Below are positions 45,898-57,524 of a stretch of 64,000 bases of DNA, piece after piece (the stretch's first letter is position 1; each line of letters begins with the position of its first letter). Location: the NCBI GenBank assembly GCA_027604005.1, contig JADGJT010000050.1:10675-74674 (forward strand), read 5' to 3'. Both the position numbers and the translations under genes were made by a program. The stretch comes from Dinochytrium kinnereticum. Taxonomy: Eukaryota; Chytridiomycota; Chytridiomycetes; Chytridiales; Chytridiaceae. The notes under the pieces are model-generated. The model was not told the origin of the DNA. It did not search any database and saw nothing but the letters and a program-made list of their open reading frames with translations.

Positions 45898-47242
45898 TTA
45901 CGGCCCGCGAAGAAGCGCCTCCTCATCTTCGTCCACAGCCGAGTTCGGTCCATCTTTTCCGAGAGCCCCGTACCCAGCCCGCGACGGGGTGAACGCTCTA
46001 AAGCGATCAAAAAACCATGCTGAGTTGCTCAAGTTGGATTCGCTGCAAAGAGGAGACACCGTTAAGAGGTGAAGAGTACATAACATGCGAGAATTTATTA
46101 CCTTGGCCCTGCACCGGTCGGAGAGTAAGAAGTGTCGTTGGGGAGCGTGATGACACCTGCGTTTGGTACGAAGGTGGAAAGCCTCAGCATCCAGGAGAAG
46201 AGGAAAGAGTCCTCGAGACTAGTGAAGAAGGAGGAGCTTGGGACGAAGATGTTAAGGAAACCTTGTGCGTCTGATTATGAAATATGTTAACGACGAATTT
46301 AAGTGTTGGCTGAATTGAAATTGGGATTCTCACAAAGGAATCCTGTAAGAATGCCTGCAATGTTGTAGATCAAGAAGACTGAGATGCCAATAAACGGGAT
46401 AAAGGTCAAAAAATAAACAACGAGCAGCATAATCCAGGGGTAGGCGACGGGAGGAACAACACTTGGGAGTCTACAAAAAATTACGAAAGCAGCCAACAGA
46501 TTTAGAATGTCACTTTAAACAAGCACTGAAGACCCAAGACCCCACAGCAAACTATATAAAATTCGACTCACGGCCCAAAGTCATTCTCCGCCTTCACGCA
46601 CTCAACAGTCAGGAAAGCAAACGCCATCGGCAGTAAGCCCTCCGCGCAGTTGGATGTCCAAAAGCTGGAAAAGGTGAAGCTCGCAATGTAGATCAGGAAA
46701 AGGTAGATGATTGCCATCGGGATACCAAGAACGATGAAGAAATGGTACAGAAATGAGATGGATCCAAGGCGCCTTTCGAACATTGAGCCGAGGGGGACAA
46801 AGAGCGCCAATGTCACGGCCAGGGTAACAAAACCAGGGTGGAGGAGATAATTTGTGATGAGCGTGAACACTGTTTCAAAAGTTGGAGAGGTGACAGGGTG
46901 AGTGAGGGCATGGAATGGAATGATCGAGCTTTCGAGTGAGTGCCATGCTTACCTCGGAAGATTGGATTGCCAAAGAGTAGGGACCCGGAAAGGCAGCCTG
47001 GGACGCTGTGAAGGGTGAAAAAGTTGACGACCTCAATCACCACAGAGATGATAGTGATGAGTGCCATTGACGGACTAAGGTGCGAGACTGTTATCAAACC
47101 CACGAAGGAACACATTCTTAGCATGCAATCCTCTAAAACCCTGTTGAAGATAGAAACCGAATATCTCTCTCCACTTACACCAAGTCTTAAAAACACCAGC
47201 CACCTGCCCTCCCATCTCCCTTGCCCGCGTTCGTGCATCCAT
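45898..47242 (-). CDS. Rhomboid-like polytopic membrane protein
   Basis: Six minus-strand exons: 47242-47179, 47087-46953, 46869-46572, 46470-46334, 46270-46102, 46042-45898 (948 nt, 315 residues); every junction keeps phase. A short charged N-terminus (MDARTRAREMGGQVAGVFK) is followed by five or six hydrophobic helices: LSPSMALITIISVVIEVVNF, then an amphipathic loop with NPIFRVFTLITNYLLHPGF, LALFVPLGSMFERRLGSISF, a long helix, a Gly-containing helix after SNCAEGLLPMAF, and LVVYFLTFIPFIGISVFLIY. The FERRLGS element and helix spacing resemble rhomboid-superfamily proteins such as UBAC2 or TMEM115. There is no GxSxG, so it is probably a non-proteolytic pseudo-rhomboid. The hydrophilic C-terminus is acidic (DEDEEALL). 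The start was chosen because the strong GTAAGT donor at 47178 gives correct phase. Confidence 0.65.
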
Positions 47243-48269
47243 GTTTGCCGTGAGTGTCCCTGGGGGATTGTGTGGATGTGAGGTGGGATGCTATAGCCTG
47301 CAGAGGGAAGAGAAGTGAATCAATAAAAGCCCTTGAAGAATCAATTCGCGCAGTCCTGAAGACGAATTATGATGCAGCTCATGAATGGATGGCCGCCACG
47401 GCCCAAGAGGCAAGCATGAGGACTTCCTCCGCCGCTCAACAGACGCATTGCCCGGTCACCCACCAACGCATTCCCAGCCCCTTTCAGCCTTATCCACCAT
47501 CCTTCCACCCGTCCTGCGGCCCCGCAACCCCGTCGTCCCTTTCTCCGCCCTCCACTGGCTGCCGTCCTTACTGCTCAACCCACCTTAGAGCCAAAATCTG
47601 CCACTAATTCGAAGTCCCCCAAACCAAAAAAAAATTGTACCTTTGTTTTCATGGAGAACGAGATGTGGCCAGACCATGACTTTGGCGCTGTATGCCGAGG
47701 ATGCGAGCCATACGTGGAGGCTGTGAACAGGAAAGGACTTATTGCGTGCTGCTTTTATTGGTGCTGAAGACTGGCGTCCGGCATCAGCGTCAGGGATGTT
47801 TGGGGACTGATTGGCAGAAGAGGGGAAAAGTCACTTCAAGGCATGTACATGAAGACGATATTCAAGTGATGAAAGAGCATGTTTGTTTCGGGGAGGAGTT
47901 TGATATGGCAGAATTTTTCGAGTACTAAAAAAGGTGGAGTCTCAGAGAAAAAAGGGAGTGATCATAGAAGAGTCATCGCTACATATGAGGTCGAAATTAT
48001 TAAGAAAAAAAGAAGAGAATGGTCTAGCAACTTAAGGCGAATGCTTACTCCTGATGAAAATATCGAATAGGAATGCAGCAGAATGGAGTTGAGGGGATAT
48101 AGCTTTAGAAAGAGGCAAAAGAAAAGAAGAAGGCATAAATGAAGAAACCCAAAGGACATCGTATAGCACAACACGCAGACCGGTCCAGCGAGCGCACTCA
48201 CCCCGGAGACCTCATTAGACGCGGTCGAGTGAGCGGCGATTTAGAATTACGATAGATTAATAAAGGCCA
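47243..48269. other. Intergenic region between two minus-strand genes
   Basis: About 1 kb with no supported gene. A plus-strand frame at 47651-47758 begins MENEMWPDHDFGAVCRGCEP and has a CxxC and a later CC; it is too short and lacks convincing splice partners to call. Remaining open frames are chance. Confidence 0.4.
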
Positions 48270-51200
48270 TTAGGGCAACTCCTCCTCCTCAACATACTCG
48301 GGGGGCGTCTCCTCCTCCGTCGACTCAACGTGCGACTGCTCAATGGCCTCGTCTACAACCTCTGGGACTTTCATAGGCTCCTCCTCAATCTCTTTCTCAG
48401 CCTCAATAAACTCCTCTGGAGCCGGTGGAGGCGGTTGTGTGGTTTCTGTTATGTCAACTGCGCCCACATCGCTACCTCCCAAAACAGCTTCCTCTTCTAC
48501 CACCGCAGCAGTCTCCTCTTCAACCGCCGGTACAGCTTCTTCCACATTCAAGGGTTCTTCTCCGGCAGATTGGTATGGATCGCCAGCGGTGGTAGCGCGT
48601 GATGCGGGAAGGGGTATTTCATGTGGTTCTTTATGGTCTGTTGTTGTCGCACGGGAGTCTGGTAAGGGAATCTCATGTGGTGACTTATCGGTAGTTGAGG
48701 AGGGCCGTTCATTGTTTTCTGTCTGCGGAGAGACAGTTGAAGCCCGCTGGTTCTCCAAATCATGTTCTTTTTTCTCAGCAGTTGAAACACGCCGTGACGG
48801 TGAGGCCGTCATTGAAAGTCGTCCTAGCACAGGCTCTTCCTGAGCTTTGGCCTCGCTCCCGTCCGGTGATTTCGGTAGCGGAGTTTTTGGAGCCGACCCA
48901 ATTATGGAAGACCTCGCTGATGTTGTAGCTGCCGCGCTCTTCCGTCTGTATCCCGCGGACCCAATTTCCTCTTCCTCTCCACCATCTCCACCTTCCCCGT
49001 CAGATTCCGCGATTCCAGAGCTCCTCTTGCCAGCCGATGCGAAACTCCTCCGTCGTATTGATGACGTAGCAGACGAAGGAGTTAAGCCTCCTGTACCCCC
49101 ACCTGCCCCTGCGCTCCCAGGGCTCCCTGAGGTGGTCGAAGCAGCAGCATTTTGACTGGCCGCATTGATGTTTGAGTTAGAAGGCGAGGCTGTTAGGTCA
49201 ATGTGTGACTTGGCTCTGGCGCGATCGGCGGCACCTTCACTTGCAGCGTTGAACCAGTCTGCTGTGATACCTCCTCCAGCTGATAGAGGCTGCTCAGTAA
49301 ATGCTACGGTTGGCTTTGCGGCAGACTTCGGATCCTCTATATCCGCTACAATAGAAGGCTGACGTTGAATAGGCATCGGAGCAGTTGAAGGTGCCGTTAC
49401 TACTGCCTCTACTGCAGGGAGAGTTGCGGGCCCAGTGCTCGTTGAAAATCGCTTAGCAGAGGCCGAAGATATTGGGGAGTGCCGTTGGGGTGAACCTGTG
49501 GTAGTTTGAGATGCTCCTTGTCGTGATGCACCTGCCGTTGTCATTGATCCTGAACGAGGTCTCACAGCGTCTTGAGAGCTGGCCGGAGATGATTGCTGAG
49601 GCTGCTGGACGTTGTTAACAGCGGCCGCGGCAACAGCGGCAGCAGCCTCACTGGCCTCCGCTTCCTTTTTCATTCTCAAAGCGATACCTCTTTGGAGTGC
49701 TCTGCTCTGGGCTTTCACTTCAAGCCTGATCAATCTCTCCTTCTCCATTTCTAGTTTCTTCTCTCGAATAGCCTCGAGCTTCTTCTCATCCTCGATAGGA
49801 ATTCGCCCTATCTGACTCGCGTGCAAGATGTTTGACCTTCGAATAACCATTGATGCTGTCAGTACTGGGTGGGCCGTCGTTCTTTCAAGCTCCTGAATTA
49901 CATCCTCTGGTACTCCATTGCCATTTAATCTCGACCGCTGATCGCCTGCGCTCCCGTTTAGCCCTTTTCTCCCGATTCCGAAATGGCCTGTCCCAGGTCG
50001 AGATGATGGAGGAGGTTCGCGGTTGTACACAGAGACGCGTTGACCAAAGAAAGATTCTCGGTGGTTGTGGATTGGATTTGAGGAGTTGGACGATGATGAA
50101 GCGGGTCGGTGAGTAACCCCAGATCCCGGTCTTCCTGCCGGTATCATGCTAACCTTTTTTCCTGGTTGCCCTCCTGACATGCTTTCGAGCTCGGAGATAG
50201 GTTCCTCGCTGTCGTCTTGAAGCGCGTCCGCATAAGCCTTTGATGACACGATTTCCGTAGAGCCATTAGCTGGAGCCTCGGTCTCCGGCGTATGGTTTTC
50301 AGATTCTCCTAAGGCGAGAGTTTGCTGTGTTGTAGAATCCTTCAAATCGGCCGCCTCCTCCTCGGCAGATGATACATCTTGCAAGCCTTCAGCTCCACCA
50401 GCGGGAACTACAACAGATGCAGCAGGTGACCTTACTCCTGCTCCACCATAAACAGAAGCGGCTGAGGCAAAGGACGTTGGTTGTCCTAGTATCGTGGCCG
50501 TGGTGGTGGGGAAGGGAGCAGGGCTAGATGAGACGACCCTCTCCATAACTATGTCCTGCTCCCATTCCCTGTCAAAGTCTTGCTCAGCTTTTGCCGCGCG
50601 ATCCGCCAGAAGGAGACCGCTCTCAACCGCCTTGGATATTTGAAGGTTGGATGCCACAATCTCTGGAATGCGTTGCGATGGCGCTCCAAGCATGACACAA
50701 TTACTTGTTGGAGCAATAGGATTCAAGGATCTTGGAACCACGGGTGGAAGTGTCATCGGGAGAAGGTAAACGTCCGATGGAACTGAAACCGTGTGGGAGA
50801 GATGTTGGTGTTGGAACCTATACGTCAATTGTGCGATTGGCTTCAGGGGGTGAATTACTTTCGCCCTGGTCCCATTCATGCTCGTTTGAAATCCCTCTTC
50901 CGCAAAATCATCCCCTCGGCTCTCTTTCATTGATTCCTGCCCACCTGTTTCGCTAGCCGTGTCTTGATCTTCCGGCGGGGGTTGCATATCTTGAATCTGG
51001 TTTCGAACCTCATTCTTCCATGATGTGTCTGGACGAGAATCATGCCCTGCTTCCCCGGCTGTCGCGGGAACTGACGGGGCGGGATTACCCTCCCCTCCCC
51101 CCCAATATCCTGTCGAAGTAGTGGTGCTGGGTTTTGACACGGAGGCCCGTTTCGTCGTGCTCTCCCTTGTGGATTCAGGGGATGCGGACATTCCTGATTG

Positions 51201-52258
51201 CATTTCGAGTATAGACCTTGCCTTAATCTATTACAATTATTCGTGTTAGTTCAATCTTTGACCTTAAAAGAGGAAAAAAAATGTTCTAATACGCACTTTT
51301 CGTTCATCTGCGGGAGTCGCGCTATCTTTTCTTGAGTAAGTGAACCAAACTCCAGCAGTAGCCCTTGGGACAGGCATCCTCGAGGTGGGAGTACTCCATA
51401 CGGTAAAGAACTGAACTTTACCCTTCTCCGGATCTGATCCCTTGATGCAAGTATGGTACTTCCAATGCCCCATCCCACCATCCGCCATCTTTGCATTTGG
51501 ATACCTGACCCGAAGGGTGTCCTTCAGCTTATTGACCTTTTCGGGGATAGCAAACTTCTCGGGCAGACCTTCACTGCTGTTTAGGCGATTCTCCTGCGAC
51601 ATTTCGTCGTCGTTCTCAAATGCTTCGTCCTGGAATTCATCTTCCATCCTTGAATCGTAGGAGTCTCCAAGGCCCTCTGGCAGTTTCATACCGTCAATAT
51701 TCACTTCACTGGGCTCTTCTTTTGGGCCAGCTGTTGGATTTCCAGCGGCCATCTCTACAGCCACAACAGAAGCCCTTGTGCTCTTTGCAGCAACCGACAC
51801 CCTCCCTAATTGATCCGTTTGGAGGACAGAGACCCTCGAACCACTGCTGTCCCGTTGCTTTTCTTCCGTTGGGGATGATGATAGCTTAGCGGGACTGGCG
51901 GGTACAAATCCTGTTTCCTCCACGGCACTGGAAAAGTACTCCTGGTCCCAGTGCCCCAAAAGGACCTGAACGGCTTTTAGTCCTTCGAGTTCCAGGTCTG
52001 ACAGCGTTTGTCGCGGGGTAGTGGCTTCGGTTGATATGATGGATGGAAAGTTCGTGTTGAGAGTTGCGCCAGCTGTGGACGGAAAAGTAGAACCTGCTGT
52101 GGTTTGGCCACCCACGGTGGCCGTCGTGGCAGGTTTCGTGGCGAGTTCCTGTAAACAAATGATTAATCCCTGGTTCGGGACGCAGAGTTGGGGGCGGCCA
52201 TATCTCGGCCCTCCTCCTCATGGTGGGCTACTATCAAGCTGGAAGCTGCTCTCACCAT
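48270..52258 (-). CDS. Large Ser/Thr-rich protein of unknown function (1270 residues)
   Basis: Three minus-strand exons: 52258-52256 (the ATG alone), 52148-51297 and 51227-48270. The ATG is followed at once by GTGAGA, and joining to ELATKPATTATVGGQ keeps frame; no other start fits. Residues about 200-300 look folded: AIPEKVNKLKDTLRVRYPNA, MGHWKYHTCIKGSDPEKGK, QFFTVWSTPTSRMPVPRATA and VWFTYSRKDSATPADERK. A second conserved-looking part is ASQIGRIPIEDEKKLEAIRE, continuing as a charged coiled coil. The rest is low complexity, Ser/Ala/Thr/Glu-rich. Near the C-terminus a tandem repeat (PHEIPLPDSRATT, PHEIPLPASRATT) precedes a Glu-rich tail. I recognise no family; the layout is that of a cytosolic regulatory or scaffold protein. 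Confidence 0.7.
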
Positions 52259-52721
52259 ATCGGTTTTCAAATACCAGTGTTATTTCCTTCTCGAGGCTGC
52301 CTCGTTAACACCAGATTTTTATCTCCTCCAGTGCCTGCAGGTCGTGTCAGCGTGATGAGTGAACCCCCCCCTCCAACTTTTTTTCGTTCTCCCTCCTGAT
52401 GCTGGCCTTAACCTGTTTGATGCGCACGGGTGCTGCTGCGTATGGAGTAAAAGGAGGTTCACCTTCAGACGTAACGGTCGATTGGGGATGAATGGGGATT
52501 GACAAGAAAAGCTGCTTTCTGGAATATTAGCAAGGATATCCATGCAAGAGATCTTCGGAGAAAAGCATGAAGATGCCGCACAAGCGACGGCCATGTTGCA
52601 CGTCTTTGCATGGCCTTGGCCGTCATTCCAACGTCGCGTCCAGGGTGATGCGTTAGCTCCCGACTAAGATATTGAACTTGTCAGGGAATTTGTTCCAGTG
52701 GACTGGACCCAAGACAGCAGC
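52259..52721. other. Divergent intergenic region
   Basis: About 460 bases between divergent genes, presumably a shared promoter region. A poly-C/poly-T junction lies at 52362-52388. Nothing else recognised. Confidence 0.4.
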
Positions 52722-53327
52722 ATGCCCTCCTCGAATGGTGCCGCCCCCCAGCAAACACCCTCGCTTGAGACGTCAACCCATGACTCTGACATTGCAGCGA
52801 TTCAGAGAGACATGCGTAACATGGAGCGAGACTTTTGTGAGATGGCCTCCATCTTCAAGCGGACGGCTGACGACGACCTGGACCGGAACACGGTCGTCAT
52901 GCAGTCCACTCGCTTCATGAGCATGATGCTAAAGCTCTGCGGTGCACTTCCTATTATCTGTGAGGGAATAAGAAAGACCAAGGAGAGAGAGGGGCAGTCG
53001 GATGTTGGCGAATTCCAGCTTTGCAACAGTTCCCTTGCGAGGTATAGCGATTTGGATGACGAGGTCGCCGTTCTCCTTTCTCGGTTTGAAGAAGTTCGTG
53101 TTGAGCAATTGGATATTGAGCGGAAGTGGAGGCAGATTTCTGAGGGGAATTTGGACTTGAAGATGGTGCTGGATCATGTAATTGCGGCAATGGGTCTGTT
53201 GCTGGAAATATCAGAGAGGTTGCCCGCGGCCATAAGTGAGAGGGATTCTCTAAAGCAAATGATGGAGAAAGCTGGTTTTGGCCCTTGGTCGAACGGTCTC
53301 TACGGTTGTTCTTTGGCGGGCACGTGA
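52722..53327 (+). CDS. Predicted coiled-coil protein (201 residues), unknown
   Basis: Intronless plus-strand frame from a true ATG at 52722; a GTG 24 nt upstream is in frame but is not a plausible start. After a Ser/Thr-rich leader (MPSSNGAAPQQTPS) it is almost entirely helical, with heptad-like segments IAAIQRDMRNMERDFCEMAS and, after ARYSDLDDEVAVLLSRFEEV, QLDIERKWRQISEGNLDLKM. It ends GLYGCSLAGT. No membrane segment or catalytic motif. It resembles subunits of cytoskeletal or tethering complexes in general character only. Confidence 0.6.
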   Translation: MPSSNGAAPQQTPSLETSTHDSDIAAIQRDMRNMERDFCEMASIFKRTADDDLDRNTVVMQSTRFMSMMLKLCGALPIICEGIRKTKEREGQSDVGEFQLCNSSLARYSDLDDEVAVLLSRFEEVRVEQLDIERKWRQISEGNLDLKMVLDHVIAAMGLLLEISERLPAAISERDSLKQMMEKAGFGPWSNGLYGCSLAGT

Positions 53328-53925
53328 ACTACTTCAAACTTCACGGTCATTGTCATTGATGGACGGCGTTCTCGGAGCCTCAACTGGATGCATTACGGAG
53401 AGGCGAGTCACCTTGCTCGGCCTTTGCGCATCCCGAATATCTCAGGCGGAAAAAGGTTCCATATGGACAGGACACTAACGGATAGACCAAAGTTTTGGTG
53501 GAAAGAAGACAACGGGCGTGGGGTGGATAGAAGACCATGGCGAGCAGGGCAAATTGTGATTTTGTGGGCCACCTCAATCTCATCGTTTACTTGTTTTACG
53601 ATGTTACGATTATTATTACTAGCAAGAATAACAGACCGCAAACTTAACCACACCAGCGTACTATTTTGCAAATCTACAAAGCTGGCCTACACCCCCCATG
53701 AATCCCTTAATATAAAAAAATACATGTATCTTGCCAGTGTCTGTTAACGACGAGCATCCAGCTGAGCCTAGACTCGTGTCCTGAACTCTGCACATCGTTT
53801 TGACTTTGAGGCTGGCGTCGCCTAGATGATTGGGATTCCACGGCACCAATCACGCAATTCCAATCATGCGAGGCGAGCGCAACAATGTGTCGAAGCCGTT
53901 ATTCTCTCTACGGCAGCGAGAGACC
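53328..53925. other. Intergenic region upstream of the AVL9 gene
   Basis: About 600 bases with no supported gene; it should include the 3' UTR of the coiled-coil gene and the AVL9 promoter. Confidence 0.35.
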
Positions 53926-56873
53926 ATGGACCTGCCTCAGGAAGAGCTGCCGGGACAGCCTCAGACCACCGAAAGCGTCAGCGAGGGGCCGAAAGGAGGG
54001 CCATCTAAGGAGTTTGCTGAGGAACCAGAGAGGGTGTCTGTGCCTCTTGAAGGGTAATACTGAGAAAGCATTATACATACAAGATAGCTGCTGAAGCTTT
54101 TGCATAGACCAAAGTTTGACACTTCGATTGCATCCGGTGGGGACGCCAGGTGATTTGTTATTTACACGCATTCTACTGTGTTCTAACGGTGTAATCTTTG
54201 AAGGTCTTCAACGACATCGCCAAAGAAATCCATTATTTTGCATGGTGTGTGTTTTAGTGGAGTTTTATGTGTGATTCCGAAGGTGCTTTCGCTAACTTTT
54301 CTTTGGCTTAGTTCTCTGCGTGTCCTTCCATCATAGGTTTGAGCATCCCTGATGCATTTATGCATGGACTCTAATTCATTGGAAACAAAAACATCAACAC
54401 AGAAATGGACCTCAAGTAAGGATTATATCACATACAGGAGCCCTGACATTCCTGAAAGGTTGAGCTAGCTCTTCCGGCTTTTCCAGGAACAGATAAAGAT
54501 GCGGACGAATTTGAGCCGGACGGAAGTAGGGCTGCCGTGGGGTTACCAGAGGAATGGTCCTTCTTGGTATATCTCTACAAAAAATCATACATTTTATTGA
54601 ATCATTCTCTTAGCCCTTCTTGTGTCTACCTGATGGAGCTCATGGTAAGCCGTCGACGCGATTCAATCAACTGACCATTTGACTTAGCCATGGATGAGGA
54701 ATTCATCTGTTAAGGCGTTATGTGAGATGGCCCTTAAATGCTGATACACGCTTTATTACAGACTTTCACCTTCCCCCTGTTCCAAAGTGGACAGAATACC
54801 ACCAATCAACTATATTTGGCCTCGCATGCTACCGCCAAATCCCATCATCAGTACGCGCATTCTCATATTTAAACAACTAACTACGAATTCTCTTTCGGAA
54901 ATGAATAGGAACTCTTGACGAAGTCGGCAGATGTGACTAGGAGCTCAGTTCAAAAGGCCGTGGTTATTTTAGCAACGGAGGTACCTTCTTCCTCAATATT
55001 AAACAAAGTTTAACTTTGTATATTCATGTATTCAGCCTGTTTTGGGGTCTATTCGAACCACCTTACGTCTGGTCACTCAGGCTTTATTCGCACAAAGAGA
55101 TTTCTCAAAGATGGATATTCTGGAGGTTTTATCCTTCACTTGCGATTATGCTGACGTTCTTTTAGAACCTCTATGAAAGCCTTCAAAACTCTGTATCTGG
55201 ATCCATTTCAGATGCTAATCTTTATACTGGTACTTTTTGTTTTACGTAGGCATAGTTAACATTCAACACTAGGAATCTCGCTTCGTGAAATCATCCACAA
55301 GTTTAAATTCAAAACTCTTCAACTTTTTAAACTTCTTTTCTTGGAAAAAAGGGTAGATCGGCCTCAAAGCTTTGCATAGGTCGTCGCTAATTCAGTTATT
55401 AGATTTTGTTTTTCGGGCACCGCGTTGAGCAATTGTCATCGTACCAATATAGCTTGATCAGTTTCTTCCCCGACCTTCTTCGAACACTGGAGGACGTGGG
55501 ATCACCTCTTCTGTCTTATCACCCTATGAGAGAATCCGAGCTGGGGTCTAGTCCCGACCTTAGTCGTCAGAAGCTTCACCGCTTTGGGCTTCCTTTGCGG
55601 ATATTTGGGGAGGTAAAGAGTTTTTTAGCTGCAGAGAAGATGGGAAAAACTAAAGCCTTTAATTCAGGGTGCCTTTTTTCAACCATATATACCTTTGCAA
55701 CAAATAGATGTCCTAATGTCTCCTTCGACGAAATCTTTCCTTGTTGGCTCCAGTAATGCTATATTTCTGCATAACAAGAGCTGTGGGATAGATGCCATAG
55801 TTAACGTAAGTTTCTCCTTCCTTCCACTGCAAGAAACCAATACATTTTTATATAATTAGGTTGATAACGCAACTATCGAGGTTGCAGATTCAGCCCTTAT
55901 CTCCGCCATGTCCTTAACAGGAGCAGACAGAAGGTTTATCGATGGTTAGTTAGCATCGCATGCAGAACTTAATTGATCGCTTTTTTTTAAAAAAAAAAAA
56001 AAAAAAAACAGAAATCGCAAAAGGCGTAACTAGTACATTTTGCCAAGAGGGTAAGAACAAAGAACGCTTTTGTAACCTCATCTACTAATTATACTCCAAA
56101 GATGACCCATCCCTGAATTCTCAGATGTGCTTTGAAGGGTCCGATGATGACATTAGGTCACGATTCGAGTCCTACTTATTAAGACTACTAGCCTCAGTTA
56201 AATACTCGTCCCAGCCTCCCGCTTCGCCAGAAGTAAGCGAAGGTGGAACGGCCACAGTAGCCCCGAAACGTTTGTGATGAGTCTAGAACACACAAACTAA
56301 TTACTGATAAGAGAGAGATGTTCTATCCGAGTTCAATCTGAGTTGGGTGAAAATGTGGCAGCAGACACAGAATTACAAGCTTTGGAATGAACGAGTTAGC
56401 GCAGATATTGCCACGACTGAAAAGTAGGTTTAATAAGGCTCTGTTTTTCTCGAAGTTTCCTCAGCTAAACTACTCCAGCATTGGACACCCTAAGGAAGGA
56501 ACATCTGCTATGGCTATTTTCCAGAATTCGGTTGCTCAAAAGTTCTCAGAATTCAGCAAAACCATGAGCTCATCAGGAGCAACACCCATTGAAAAATCTT
56601 CGGAATTAAAGGGTGCAGAAAAGGCATATCAACTCTCTCGGTCTCTTCGTAAGTAATTAGATTGTTCTTCACACCCTAATATCGATGTTTCATTCAGCTA
56701 CACCTTCATCTATGCTTAGCAGCGTCTCTGGATGGATGGCGAGACGGCGTGAGGGAAGTAATGCTAGCACTGCACCTCGAGCGCTTCCCACCTCTGAGGA
56801 GGATAGCGCTGTAGATGGACAGATGACGGCGTTGAGCCTGGACGAGGAAAACTTTGTCCAGATTGATCTTTGA
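53926..56873 (+). CDS. AVL9: AVL9-family late-secretory trafficking protein
   Basis: AVL9 proteins act in post-Golgi secretory traffic and carry a DENN-like fold. The secure exons are 54487-54566, 54614-54644, 54762-54850, 54909-54980, 55036-55125, 55166-55229, 55273-55352, 55403-55612, 55668-55805, 55860-55944, 56012-56050, 56102-56232, 56371-56423, 56479-56648, 56698-56873. Family motifs: LPEEWSFLPFLCLPDGAHD, STIFGLACYRQI, SADVTRSSVQKAVVIL, IRTTLRLVTQALFAQRDFS, LREIIHKFKFKTLQLFKLLF, GAFFQPYIPLQQIDVLMS and NYKLWNERVSADI. The 5' end is unresolved. Exons 53926-54053, 54108-54149 and 54204-54244 join in phase to 54487 (start MDLPQEELPGQPQTT). Alternatively, a first exon at 54364-54415 (MDSNSLETKTS) also fits. 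The conserved GFHH-type N-terminal strand is not visible in either. Confidence 0.85.
55981..56008. repeat. T8-A20 homopolymer junction inside an AVL9 intron
   Basis: A run of eight T followed directly by about twenty A lies just upstream of the CAG acceptor at 56011. It replaces the usual polypyrimidine tract of that intron, so the acceptor works without an adjacent pyrimidine run. Confidence 0.7.
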
Positions 56874-57524
56874 CATCATGTTGTTCATATCATGATATGC
56901 CTGCTATATTATTCCCTCAACAAGTGAGTTCATATTTATTGATAATAAAGGCTTTTACATGTCTCTCTGTGTATGGATGGGATTGATATAAAGCTTATTG
57001 AGAGAAAGACACGGGGAATAAATTAACTTAGAGGTCTAATTGTAATTCAAATCACAATTGGCTTGATCATCGAGATATGGGTATTGACGTGAATGATAGC
57101 GTTTGGGCTGTCTATTGAGAATATTCGTCAACGGGTTGAATCTCACCTCATATCGCGGGCCGTGTTTTTTTGTTGTATTTTTTCCATGCCTGGGCTTTTA
57201 TGGTCGAGTGAAGGGGATTCACCTTGTTCTTTCTGCATCGACGAATGGGTGATTTGCAGAACGACGCATAGTCTGTAACTGAAGTTTTATTTTAGCAGCG
57301 CCTGCTTGTGCATGCATCCTCTTGCATACGCATGAAAGGGGGAGCTGGGTCGTTGCTTCCTTTCTCCGCTTCCATTTGCTTTTGGTGTCAGAGCCTTGGA
57401 CATGGGTGCCAGCTATTGTGCAGATCGACCCCGCTCTGCCTTGGGCAGCAAGAACAGCTGCTTTGCCAGTCTATATTATTTTATGCACTCGCGCTAAATT
57501 CTTGCTTGGTCACCAGCAATAACA
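56874..57524. other. Intergenic region before the F-box gene
   Basis: About 650 bases with AATAAA hexamers near 56944 and 57017 downstream of AVL9 (candidate polyadenylation signals). No coding support. Confidence 0.4.

Noticed and set aside
47254..47607. Plus-strand open frame of 117 codons upstream of the rhomboid-like gene
   Set aside because: Pro/Ser-rich C-terminus, no splice or family support, and it overlaps the promoter region of the minus-strand gene.
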